A stretch of DNA of 64,000 nt from Oxytricha trifallax. Taxonomy: Eukaryota > Ciliophora > Spirotrichea > Sporadotrichida > Oxytrichidae. The DNA lies in contig ARYC01001917.1 in the NCBI GenBank assembly GCA_000711775.1, forward strand, positions 1-64,000. Direction: 5' to 3'. Shown piece after piece: positions 35,440-46,489 of the stretch. The translations under genes and the position numbers were made by a program. Below the pieces are notes generated by a model. The model ran no database searches. It saw nothing but the letters and a program-made list of their open reading frames with translations, and was not told the DNA's origin. Position 1 is the stretch's first letter, and each line of letters begins with the position of its first letter.

Positions 35440-36095
35440 ATTTATTTACACTTTTCATTGCATCTTAGCAACAACTAGTTGAATTCGCCTGCGAAGTAAT
35501 ACACTGCTACTTAGACTCTTTGTAATGCTCAAATACCAGCTTTTAGCTTGACAAAAAACTCAAGTGCAGCAGTTTCAAAACAGATAGACACATTTAAATA
35601 ATAATCAGAATATATTAAGTATAATAATAATGTTACTAAGTATATCAAAACAAGTAAAAGTTGCATTATTGATTAATCTATCATATACATCTCTATCATC
35701 ATGAATTAATAATTTCACTTTATTGCTTTTTTGCGGTTATCAGCTGAAGTCTCTTTTTCCATTTATTGCTATCACTTTTTATCTCTGTCAGATAACTTAA
35801 AAGCAATTGCTCACACTATCCATTTCCAGCTTGCAATTTAGTTATCTTATATTCATGATATATTTAATATAATAATAAATTAAAGTAATGTTTATAATTA
35901 TGGCAGTTGATAGTAGATTCAAGATATGTATAGTCATCCACCTCTTTCATCACATATGCTGAGATCTGCTGGGTATCTGTAATCTAGTAATTGTTGTGCG
36001 AGGGCTTTAATGAGGAGGGAATGCTGCTTTTATTGTGCTGTTTTTAAATTATAGAATAGATACAGACTTCACAGCAAAAATAGCATTTGCATATA
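35440..36095 (-). CDS. Germline gene in at least three MDSs with two IESs
   Basis: On the minus strand, MDS A (36095-35892) encodes a cysteine-rich start (CKCYFCCEVCIYS), a Ser/Pro stretch (KSSIPSSLKPS) and ISAYVMKEVDDYTYLESTIN. Removing 40 bp between two TTATA pointers joins it in frame to MDS B (35851-35707): ITKLQAGNGQCEQLLLSYL, then KWKKRLQLITAKKQQSEII. Removing 101 bp between two TAATAAT pointers joins that in frame to MDS C (35605 to about 35440), which includes QKLVFEHYKESKQQCITSQ. Frame preservation across both joins is strong evidence that this is a real macronuclear gene segment. Ends beyond A and C are not determined. The Cys cluster may bind zinc; the rest looks helical. No family recognised. 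Confidence 0.75.
35606..35706. other. IES 2 (101 bp) between TAATAAT pointers
   Basis: AT-rich segment flanked by the 7-bp direct repeat TAATAAT at 35599-35605 and 35707-35713. Without removal, the frame meets TGA just inside it (ATTCATGA read on the minus strand). Removal restores an open frame. Confidence 0.72.
35852..35891. other. IES 1 (40 bp) between TTATA pointers
   Basis: AT-rich segment flanked by the direct repeat TTATA at 35847-35851 and 35892-35896. Precise loss of the IES and one pointer copy keeps the reading frame of the minus-strand gene. Confidence 0.75.
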
Positions 36096-37000
36096 ATAAA
36101 AATAAAAAATTAAAATGTCAATTGTTAAAATAGATATATAGATTATAATATTTTTAATTAATTGGAAGTTATTCATGATATTTTGGTAAGAAATGTATGT
36201 TGAATATTTGTTTACACCTCAATTTAACAAATACTAGGAAAATAAATTATTGAAAATAAATTAAAAATAATCTGTAAATAGCACAATTACTCACACATCA
36301 AAAGTGGGATGCAGTTTTAAGATTCCTTACCCAATTTTCTAATATTTAAATTAGACATAGTTATTTCATGTAATAATCTAGACATTTTAATATCAAAATA
36401 TAATTATTTTACAAAAAGAATTTATTAAAACAAATAAAATTTACAATCTTAATTTTTTAATTAATCAGTCAAAATAGTGAAAAAATCGTGAATGTAATAA
36501 TGCTTAAATTTAAAGAAATATATAATATACAAACTTTAAATTTTTTTTACTTATTTATTATTTGTCTTTGAGCCCATAATTTATTTTTATATTTCTAATT
36601 TATATCTTGAAATATATTTATTAATTTAAATAATAGAAATGAAGTTTAGTTTTAATCAATATTTAATTTCATTTATTCCTAAGTAAAAACATGAATAATT
36701 TTTAAATAATTTACTAATAAAAGTATCAGATCTTTAAAATTCTAAAATTTTAATATATAAAATATATTAATTAATAAAAATATAAAACAAAGAATAAATT
36801 ACATTTCATTTGTGCAGAAAAGTAATTTGATTTATATAATGAGTTTTAAAAATAAAGAATTAAAATTAGAAATATAAATTATTAATATAATAAAAATGGG
36901 CGCAAGTGATAAAAATATAATATTTATCACTTAGGCCCATTTTATATATAATTAAATAAAAATCTTGTAAATATATTAAAAATAATTATAATAATATTTG
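36096..37000. other. AT-rich stretch with one perfect hairpin
   Basis: 36893-36943 forms a stem of about 20 bp (AAAATGGGC..AAGTGATAAA against TTTATCACTTAGGCCCATTTT) around a short AT loop. The rest is featureless AT-rich DNA. Confidence 0.5.
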
Positions 37001-37064
37001 AAGAGTGATTTATTTATAGTATCATTGTATTTTAAGAAATTAAATATTTACTATTTTTTTACTA

Positions 37065-37275
37065 TTTTGACTGAATATATAAAAAGAGACATCGAAAACC
37101 ATTACAACAAAGACAGTAAATATGTAGAATTTCAGGCAGAACTCGAAAATGATGAGAATATTTGTTTAATCGAACTATTTCATATCAACAACATGCGAAT
37201 ATTGGAACACTATGCCCAGAAATACCACGGCTATTTCATTATAAATGGATTAGTTAGTATGTCCATGTAGATTCG
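37065..37275 (+). other. Coding-like island, possible single MDS
   Basis: One frame reads EYIKRDIENHYNKDSKYVEF, then QAELENDENICLIELFHIN and RILEHYAQKYHGYFIINGL, with no TGA and normal amino-acid balance in contrast to its AT-rich flanks. There is no known motif. It lies 140 bp from the 3' end of the minus-strand methyltransferase homologue but on the other strand, so it is a different gene. Edges and pointers are not identifiable without its partners. Confidence 0.45.
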
Positions 37276-37410
37276 GATAATATGAATTTGTAACTCTGGC
37301 TTACTTTACCAGAGAAAGTATTGCCTGAGATTATTCTTTAAAATACCATAATATGGAGGTAATTATGGGGTAAAGTAAATCAAGGTTAGCAGCTTTGTAA
37401 GATTATATCA

Positions 37411-38431
37411 TCACTGAGGATGCTAAACTGAATTTTTTAAATAAGCATTAAGATAAAAATAATTAAAAAGATAATCTAAAATTACTTATCTAAATCTAAT
37501 TTGTTAATCTTAACTTTAACAATTACAGGTCACTTTTTCTCTCTTTTTATTCTGTTAGATACATTTCCCAAGAAAACTCATCTGTGCCTTCTATTAATAA
37601 AAAGTCTCAAAAATATCCAACATTTTAGATTTTCTATCATTTTCGTAGATTTGAACTGCCTTTTGAGATGTTTGTCTTCTGTAATCCAAAATTCCATTTT
37701 TGACTCTTTAAAGATCGAACCGCTCTTCCAAGTATTTAATATCTCCCTTTACTCCGATAATGCATTCTTCTACACAATGTGAAAAGTATCTTCCAATCCC
37801 ATGAATTAGTAAGTGTCTCTCCGTTATCTGTCATGAACTATTCAAAATAAGTAGCAATTTTGTAACCTCTCCCCTTTAAAAATTTCTCACACATTTATCT
37901 TTTTGCATTCGTAGTCCATAAAAAGAAAAAGCCTTTTTCCTATATTAGCTCAACAGGCATTGGCAATATTTGTTCCTCTGACATGGTGTTGTATGGTAAA
38001 TTTAGGCAGGTATCAGGGTGAGGTGAATCACACATCACAACATCAAATAATCTCCCTCAGTTAAGTTGCAAGATTAAACTTTTTAGATCCTACCAAAAAT
38101 TATGTAATTTGGCATCTCCATATATCCCTTGATAAATTGCATCTTCATGATCTTTGGCCCTTTGATGTTTGTTAAGATCTTTTCTGTACTTGTATCTTTT
38201 ATTACAGGTGCACAAATGTTTATAGTTGGAGATTTTAATGACCTTCTATTTCTAATGATTTCTTGTGACTTTCTAGTAAAAATTATCAATATCAACAGAC
38301 TTTTACTTTTTCACGCAGTTTTTGTAATATGGCCACTTGTAGCTCCCTCTCTATCTTCGATATATTAAGGTTGATCTTTCAGTTGGTTAATTTTCAGTAT
38401 TCGCAAATTTATTTGTAAAATAAAATTTCAT
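37411..38431 (-). pseudogene. MT-A70 family adenine methyltransferase homologue, two lesions
   Basis: ATG 38431 starts MKFYFTNKFANTENQPTERS. A Lys/Arg-rich segment with C2H2-like character follows (HLCTCNKRYKYRKDLNKHQR, then AKDH). The catalytic domain is colinear with MT-A70 enzymes: FDVVMCDSPHPD in the DPPW position, NLPYNTMSEEQILPMPVELI, KGFFFLWTTNAKRQMCEKFL, GRYFSHCVEECIIGVKGDI, ILDYRRQTSQKAVQIYEND and KMLDIFETFY. There is one in-frame TGA at 38059-38057 (codon 125) and one frameshift near 37795. The essential DPPW is DSPH, so methyl transfer is unlikely even if expressed. No IES signs occur. The family makes N6-methyladenine; Oxytricha MTA1/MTA9 are DNA-methylating members (known). This copy could be a decayed paralogue. 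Confidence 0.78.
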
Positions 38432-38439
38432 TAGTTTAT

Positions 38440-39040
38440 TTATAATTATCTATTTAATAAATAAATATTCAAAATCTAAATGTCAGTTGGTGCCAAAGAA
38501 AATGTCAGATTGCGCCAGTGGTACTTACTTTTATAATATAAACTGATGGTCAGTTGGAGCTCCGAAAATTAAAAATTTTGAACTTTTGATATAGATTATG
38601 TTTGTTTTTAATTAAAATCGTGGTTTACTACTTTATGCATTATAATAACTAGTAATCACAATTTGTTAAATTAAGTCAAAATTTACTTTCATTTAAAAAA
38701 TTTCACAATTAATTTAATTATCAAGTATTGTTTAATATTTTTTATATTTGACTTAAAGTTCTAAGCTTATTGTAGATTTGTATAATCAGCAAATAAAATT
38801 TATTAGTAAATATAAAATTTAAAGAAATTAACTCAATCAAACTTGTTCACAACCTTCCTCCTTTCAAATATACTATGAACAATATTTTATTTTGATATTA
38901 ATTTTCTGCCTCTAAATCTTCCCCATTTTTTTCTTTAATTATATGATTGTGGAATCAAATTTGAGAATGTTTTCCTTTTTTTCAAATGGGGGTCAAATTT
39001 ATATATTTAAGTGATTAAGTTAGAGCATTACCAAAAGCCC
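38440..39040. other. AT-rich spacer
   Basis: No supported feature between the methyltransferase start and the transposase end; it may include the 3' end of the transposon. Confidence 0.35.
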
Positions 39041-39047
39041 CTGAAAT

Positions 39048-39850
39048 TCAGTCTTTATTGACCTTTAGTATCTAATTGCCAATCATTTTTAAGTACGAAT
39101 ATTTTGTGAAGGAGGGGTCTTAAATGTTAATTTTCTATATGACGGTTGAAAAAAAATTTTCTATTGGGGCCATCTCAAAATGATAAGGGCCTAAATAAAA
39201 AATGTTAAGTTAAAACAGTCTTATTTTTCTTAAAATCTGCTGACTTTTATGATACGTGGCATTAACTAGCATAAGCACCACTTTGCTTCTCCAAATTGAC
39301 AAACTGTTGTCAAGTTTTATGCATAAATTCATAATAAAATAGTAAATACTCAGTGTATTAGTTCTTCCAATTTTAAGTTAGTAGTATAAATCTCCATTAG
39401 TTTATATTGCAGCAATCAAATTTACCTTATATACCCTTTTTAATTTAATCTGAATAGTTTTTAACTCCCACAAAGCCACAAGACTTATAGGCAACTTAAT
39501 TTGCCCAAATGCTGCTTTCATCAATATTTATTATAATTTTTCCTTCATAGAGATATACTAAAATTTCTTTAGCAGCAAAGTGACGAGCTAAAATGTAAGC
39601 TATATTATTTGTTCTTAAATTTAAACTGTATAGTTTTTAAATGGAAAGAATTTTCTTATATTTTATAGTTTTTCTAATCTTACTTAAAGTAACACTTATT
39701 CCTAATTTCTGAAACATTAAATCTTAAATTTATTTAACTGGCCTTATTAAATTAACCTTCCCTAACTCATCTTAGATTAAATTGAAAATTTAATTTTATT
39801 CCTTTTATTAATAAGTCGCCTTCAAGCTTTTATTTTTTATAATTAAAGAT
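39048..39850 (-). pseudogene. IS630/Tc1-type DDE transposase remnant, not TBE
   Basis: From about 39850 the minus strand reads FNLIQDELGKVNLIRPVKQI and QKLGISVTLSKIRKTIKYKK (helix-turn-helix type). Next come IIINIDESSIWANQVAYKSC with the first catalytic D and, after a frameshift near 39310, VVLMLVNATYHKSQQ, where the second D is replaced by V. After another shift, YHFEMAPIENFFSTVIQKI carries the final E. TGA is at 39050-39048. Domain order is that of IS630/Tc1/mariner transposases, but the sequence is clearly different from the TBE enzyme at 22032. No TIRs could be assigned. Upstream (39850-40220) nothing clear remains. Dead copy. Confidence 0.7.
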
Positions 39851-40224
39851 TGATTATTGTTTTATTATGTTATCCAATTAGTATCAGCTTATCTTAAACC
39901 GATTGAGTATTTATGATTTAGAACACTCTCTTTAATTTAAAAGTTTGATTATGCTTTACAATTATTATTAATTTACTTTGGTTGATTTAGAGTTTCAAAC
40001 CTATAACTAATTCTTGATATGAGTTGATATGAATTTTGTATTTTAATGTTTTAAGTGGATAGCTTTCAGATATCTTATGAACGAAGTTTAAATCTAAAAG
40101 CCTTAAGCTAATTTTAATAGCTCTACCAAATTAATTCCTGTAAATTGTTGAATTCTTTAAAATTATATATGACAGGATAAAGCCTTTGAAATACAGACTC
40201 TGTTTTCTTATTAAAATCTATTTA

Positions 40225-40641
40225 TTGTAGGAATACAATTGATTTGGGAAATAAATTTATAATTAATTAAATAAAAAATTAAAATCTTGGCAGTTAACTT
40301 TCTGGAAACTTAGACAATATGGTAATTGATTGAAAGAGAATTCAAAATCAGCTGGACTTTACTACTGGCGGTTCCCCTCTATCGCATTCCTGAAGCGAGT
40401 AAACACGACTTTAAATTTTTGTGATTTGTTTAGTTGATTTTGTTGCCCAAATTAAAGACGTGTTAACTCGCTTCAGGAATGCGATAGAGGGGAACCGCAA
40501 ATAGTAAAGTCCAGCTGATTTTGAATTCTCTTTCAATCAATTACCATATTGTCTAGGTTTCCAGAAAGTTAACTGCCAAGATTTTAATTTTTTATTTAAT
40601 TAATTATAAATTTATTTCCCAAATCAATTGTATTCCTACAA
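40225..40641. mobile_element. 417-bp palindromic MITE, TA target, copy 1
   Basis: The ends TTGTAGGAATACAATTGATT and their inverse are flanked by TA on both sides (40223-40224, 40642-40643). Arms of about 180 bp include AACTTTCTGGAAAC, AAAATCAGCTGGACTTTACT and GCGGTTCCCCTCTATCGCAT, each mirrored. A second copy lies at 61292-61703. TA target duplication and full palindromy suggest mobilisation by a Tc1/mariner-type transposase; a relation to the neighbouring transposase remnant is possible but unproven. Confidence 0.88.
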
Positions 40642-40644
40642 TAT

Positions 40645-41770
40645 TCATAATTTGATTATGCTTATAAAGATTTTGCTTCGTTTTAAGAGTCAAAAATTAT
40701 AAACTTTGAGCATTAAACTAATCTTTAGCAATACTAAATTTTCAAGCTCTTATATTGTTCGATTTGAGACTTCGAATGTTTTAATTACACAAACTTCTTA
40801 ACTAGGCAACTTTATTAATTGAGTTTTTTCCATTCTATAAATATCGTCTTAATTGGAAGAATCATTTTCTCTTTAATAGCTTTATTCGAATTCTATTTTT
40901 TTTCTTCAGATGAAGATTCAAAATCATTACTAAAGTAATGTCTTATATCTTTTTTTTAAAAGTAATTTTTTCATTAATTTTATCCAAGTGTTTTTGTTAA
41001 GTTATTAAAGTCATTGATAAATTTATTCTCTTCAAGATTTAATTAATTTTATTGATAAAATACAAAATATTGGGAATTTATAAATTAGTAATACAAAATA
41101 ACTGATATAAAAAAGAGATTAATAGATTATTACAGATAAAATGCAAAAACCCTTAAATAAAAAGGAGAATAGTTGCAATTTCATCACGCGATTTATTAAC
41201 TGTCTTTTATATATTTTATGATAATCTTTTTTATCTTGAGTTTTTCTAAATTGTTCCATTTTAGCGAACAACTATTTTTGTGTTTCATTTTCATACAGTA
41301 AATTCTATAGTTGATAAGTGCAGTAATAAATGTTGCATGAAATTCTCCTCACGATTTAAACTTTTCCAATAAAGCTAGTGATAATCTAAAGTTTAAGAAG
41401 TATTTCTATATAATAAGTATAAAAATCAGAGTAATTTACAACAAATTTATGAAAATATTACTCAAATATCTGATAATTTCGCTAAAGAAAAGAAAAATAA
41501 GAGAATCACTTACTGTAATGAGTTCAACAATACTGTTTCTTAATGATCCATTTTTAGTTGGGGAATGTGTAATAATATTCTGTTTTCATTTAATTTCAAA
41601 TTAAAATTAAATTTCGAAAATTCATGCATAATATTAGTATTTAAAAACCTAAATTATATTAATCTCAAAATAATTTAAATTATGGTTATTCTCTTTAAAT
41701 CTCATATAAGTAACTAATATCTGAACTATTTTGAGAAATGGAAAGCAATTTATAACAAGTTAACGTTCAC
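40645..41770. other. AT-rich stretch, nothing recognised
   Basis: No motif-bearing frame or repeat found. Confidence 0.4.
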
Positions 41771-41774
41771 TAAT

Positions 41775-42550
41775 TAAAAGAAAAGATTGGGAGTTATATA
41801 ATTTTTTAAATCAGGAATGTGCAGCTTATTTACCTAAATTAAATTGCACTAATGTATACTTCTTCAGAGATATAATCGATGGAAAGAAAGAATTAAGACT
41901 ATTTAATTTTATAGTTATAGTACTTAAAACGTAATAATGTTGTACTTTCGGCAGTTCCTCAGATAGAAGGATTAACTTCTAATGATTTTTAGCATTCATA
42001 GAAGGCAGACCTGATATACTTAAATATTTGCCAAGTCAATGCTACTGGCTCCATCTTAAAAAAGATGGATACGCGATGTATTGCTATCTCTCGAACAAGA
42101 AGGAGTGTTATAAATGATATAAGATGCCAAATTAAAATGACGAGAAAAATTAGACTAGTCATAAAACATGATTGTTCAATGTGAAGCCAGAGCTTGCAAG
42201 TGCATTCCAAAATAGTCTAAATTTCAGTAGTAAGTAAATATTTTTGCAAATTATTTCATAGTGCATATGGGTAGATCTGCTTATCTCATGAAAGAGAAGA
42301 GTGCTAAGACAGTAGCCCGATGAAGAGATCAAAGGCAACAATATTTAAAATTTACCATCCAAGAGGATGTATTTAGATGAAAATAAAAGAATTAAGTATG
42401 AATTAAATAAGATGAAAGATGAAATTTGTGACTTAATCAACTACAAAATTTTAGTCATGCAACTTCATGACTAAGAGATAATAGATGATGAAGGCAAAAC
42501 TTAAAAAAAGAAGGATCATATCAGAACAACATATTTTATGATTTGATTTG
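41775..42550 (+). pseudogene. Decayed intron-containing gene of unknown family
   Basis: The frame begins with KDWELYNFLNQECAAYLPKL and VYFFRDIIDGKKELR. It continues, with frame changes, through VPQIEGLTSNDF, then FLAFIEGRPDILKYLPSQCY and VKPELASAFQNSLNF. A candidate 32-nt intron at 42230-42261 has a GTAAGT donor and a TTTCATAG acceptor. Then comes a charged, helical C-terminal part: MYLDENKRIKYELNKMKDEI, CDLINYKILVMQLHDQEIID. In-frame TGA codons (near 41982, 42169 and 42319) show decay. Block-wise conservation of protein-like sequence indicates a once functional gene. I do not recognise the family. Confidence 0.5.
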
Positions 42551-43149
42551 ATTAACTTAACTTTATTTATTTCAAAATTTTTAACTCTAACATCAAAACT
42601 ATAACAAATTCTAGTAAAAAAACTAATTCTTATATTTTATGAAAAGAAAAAAGGTTGTTATTACTTGAAAAAAAACGAACTTTGTATAACAAAAATATGA
42701 ATTAACTTATTTGTAATTTAATAATGTAATCAGTGTAGTTTAAACTATAAAAATAATATTTTTCACAACTCTATACCTATAAAAAATAGCCTACTTAGCC
42801 TCAATAGTAAAATAATAAGTTTGAAATATTTAAAATAAAATACTTAAAATATTTATTCAAGTACCTGACATTTCGATGTAAAATGCCTAAACAATTATTA
42901 TATACAAGTAGGGTTGTTATATTAGTATTTATTATTAATATAGTGAAGGGTCATATTTCAATATCTTTTTCAGAAAGTAAAAAAAAAATGTTTAAATTAA
43001 AAATATTTTAAATAATAAATTAAATTAAATTAAAATTTGTAATACTTTGTTATAGTTTGTTATTGTTGTTATAGTTTATTAGACTTTATTTATTGTTTTT
43101 AATGGACTATTTTTAGTAAATAATTTAATAATAGTAATTTAAGTAAAAT

Positions 43150-44775
43150 CATCTTAAGGCAAATATGGATCGAATGATAAGAATTCTAGAATGTAATAGT
43201 ACAAGTTTGAGAATATACTGCTAATAATAATAATACCTTAAATTAACAACCCCAACAACTATTTAAGCAAGTCAAGAAATATACAAAGTTTAATTAAGAA
43301 TGAATAAGAAATTAATCTCAAAAAAAGGGTAAAGAGGACCAAGATTATGAATTATTTAAAATAGCAAGGCATTTTAGGAAAAAAACTTATAAAGATGTGA
43401 AAGTTTAATTACAAAAGAAATTTCACAAGAATGAATTATAACATCATCGAAACTGGCTCATTACAACCTTAAATTCCAGAAAAAGCGAAAGTAAATGATC
43501 CACTCCTGGAAAATAAATTTTCTCAAAATAACAATATAATTAATAAGATGAAAAAGTCAATTAAATCAAAAAATTTAAGCCAATTATTATTATCAGTGAT
43601 TAAGGAAGTAATAATTCATAAGAACAACCACAAAGGGATTAGTAAATTCACTCTGGCTTGTAATCATTAAATTCATAATAGCTTAAAACTGATACCGAAG
43701 AATTTAATACAAAATTCAATACAACTTTTCGTGAATTAAATTAATTGGAGAAAACCGTAAATTACTAATTTCAATGATTAACTTAATAATCTTTGATTGA
43801 AATGAGATAGAAGCTAATAAATGAAATTCCATAAATTTTATAACAACAACTCAATGAAAAGCTTTTCTAAAAATTTTAACTTAACAATCAATAATTAGCA
43901 AGCCTAAAAAATAAGTTGAATGGAATTGATATCAAGATGTTATAACAGCTAATTCAAGATGGAAAAGATGAAATATTGAACGTTTTTTAGATGCTTGTTA
44001 ATGACATAAAAAATTTATCTCCAACAATTGCAATTGCAACATAAGAATCGTTGGCAAATTAGTTCAAGAGGTTTATATATCTATATTAAAACCTAAAAGA
44101 AAATGTTGATATGGAAATTAAAACTAATTCAACCTATTAAGTGAACAAATGAAGTTATTTGAAAATCAATTTACTTCAAAATTAATAGAAAAATAAGAAA
44201 AATCAAAGACTTAGCCATTAAACTCTTAAAACATTTTAGATTAAGTAAATACAAAATGTAATGATCATTAAAAGAAGTTTGATTGCAATTTGAAATTTTA
44301 AGTAACAATATTAAACAAGTAAATAGTAAAGTGAATTCTATTGAAAAAGCTGAATTAAAAAAAATAATATGGGATAAATTAGTAATTTGAACAATTAAAA
44401 TGACTTTTCATAATAGATAACTCAAACTGCAACTCAGTAAAGCATCAACAACATTCAAAAATTGATAGAATAAGATTTATAAACAACTATACAAAGATTT
44501 AACTCATAAAACAACTCAGTCAAGTTTGTTTTAATCGATGGGAAGTAATTTATTTATGACAATATAGGGAAGAAATTTATTTCATTTTAAGAAAATAACT
44601 AATTATGATTTATACTTTAAAGGTATAACTTATTTACTCACTTAATATAATTTACGTATTAATTTCCATCAGACTTCAACTCTTACTGACTTTGGGGTTT
44701 ACTACCAATTTAAGGTGAATATAGGAAAGTTGATTGTGAATCGACAAATCAGCTATGAAACATTTTAAAAATAAG
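43150..44775 (+). pseudogene. Coiled-coil protein, QGILG..YKDV family, copy 1
   Basis: The N-terminal block reads NYLSKSRNIQSLIKNEQEIN, then KIMNYLKQQGILGKKTYKDV (about 43345-43408). A long Gln/Asn/Lys-rich region with heptad character follows: FNTTFRELNQLEKTVNYQFQ, LINEIPQILQQQLNEKLFQK, LNGIDIKMLQQLIQDGKDEI and VNDIKNLSPTIAIATQESLA. After a less clear stretch with TGA codons, the tail reads NSVKFVLIDGKQFIYDNIGK and FISFQENNQLQFILQRYN. At least three frame changes occur. The same N-terminal motif followed by a similar coiled coil occurs inverted at 62290-63690, so this is a repeated germline family. No known domain recognised. Confidence 0.6.
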
Positions 44776-45059
44776 TATTAGTATAGAAAATCACGAAAAA
44801 TGCATTTATAAATAGTTTTAATATCGTAATAATCAACATCATATTCTCTTTAATTTAACCATCATTTTCATTATTTATATCTTTTAAATACTATCCTATT
44901 TATTTATTTTATTTATTTATCATTGAACTTCAAGCTGAAAATCATTGGTAAATTATATAATAATGGTATATTTGTTTGTTACTTAAATCATCGTAAGCTT
45001 TAGTTTTTAATTTTATTCTTCAATTTTTCATTGTGAATTGTGATTCTTTGTAATTCAAG

Positions 45060-46480
45060 AAAACTCTGGATTAAAAACTAAGCATTTATGATCCATGCAT
45101 TAATCAGACAATCAATCAATCCCAAGAAAATAAAGGACTTCAAAATAGTCACATTAAATAAAGAAATTTATTAATAAATATCAACCTACAAATATGAATG
45201 ATACATGAATGCCCAAATTACAGTCATCATGTTGACTTACCCAAGTTAGGATTAACCAAATAGTTGTTTTCAACGGACAATCAAGTAAACTATATCTTCT
45301 CCTTGCAATAATTAATGTAATCCTACTTAAAGTACTACACTCTTGTAAACAACCACAAATTACCCAGGGATGTAACTGGTCAAAGCTTGAAGGTAATGTA
45401 ATATAATTGTGATATTATAATACAGGTATTTAAACTTCTAAATCTCAAGTATAAAGACTTTGCCGTGTTCATTTATACAAAGGTAGATACTTTAAATGGA
45501 ATCGAGACAAACTTATTGCTATTAGAATTTAAATAGAATTAATAAACCTAAATATATTGGAACTTAAAGGCTTTGACTCAAACAGGATCAACGACTAGCT
45601 TGATCTTATAATTTAAGATTAATGCAGCTAAATAAGGCATTTGTCCCCTGAATATGGGAGACTATTATTGGATTAAAATAGCATAATCAATAATTAATTA
45701 ATATATTGATTAATGCAGAGATTGTAAAATGGGATATAAAAGGTAATTGAAAAATACTTGATAACTTTAAACATTATATAACAAGGGATCTTACAAAAAT
45801 GCTACTCTCAGTCATGTTAATACTAGTAGGAATATTCTGACTAAGAGTATATCTAAAGAGATCTGGTAAAATGCTGACACCACATTGAATAAATGAGATT
45901 GTATTCAAATTTTCCACACAAGCCAAGAACAGTTCCACTTGTCATTGAATCAGAAATTTTGAAAAAGTATATTAATGATGGGATGATATAGGATTGAATA
46001 GAATTAAGCTTTACTTAAAGGAAATTAATTATGTTTAGACAACATGCTCAAACCAAGAATTGATTTGCTTTATATGGAATTAATGCATTGCATGAACAAT
46101 TCAAAGGAAACTTCATCTTTTAAGATAATTTAAATATTATTTTAAGATGATTATGAGTAAATGGAATATATAGCCGTCGCAAAGTAGCAATTAATATTTT
46201 ATAATTAGGCTATATTATAATTTCATTGCATTTGAAAATTATAACAAAGAAAATTAAATCAAAGACAATTCTCAAGCGACAAAACATAAATAATGTGCAA
46301 AGTTTTTAGGGATTTTTGGAATATAATTAATGATTCTACATAAGTCAACTAAAATAAAGACACTGATGAGTTTTAATAATAATTATTTGATACCAATGGT
46401 CATAAAATACCCTATATACAACAATTTACAAATGTATTATATGAGTTTGAATATGTTATCAACCTAATCTATATTTTACT
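45060..46480 (+). pseudogene. Coding-like continuation downstream of the coiled-coil gene
   Basis: Protein-like frames on the same strand include LFSTDNQVNYIFSLQQLMQS, YKDFAVFIYTKVDTLNGIE, KINAAKQGICPLNMGDYYWI, NFPHKPRTVPLVIESEILKK and IMCKVFRDFWNIINDST. Frame changes separate them. It may be the C-terminal part of the 43150 gene or a second gene of the same element. No motif recognised. Confidence 0.42.
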
Positions 46481-46489
46481 TTAAATTAA

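Noticed and set aside
36893-36943. Hairpin as a transcription terminator
   Set aside because: No gene ends next to it, and ciliate Pol II genes do not use intrinsic hairpin terminators.
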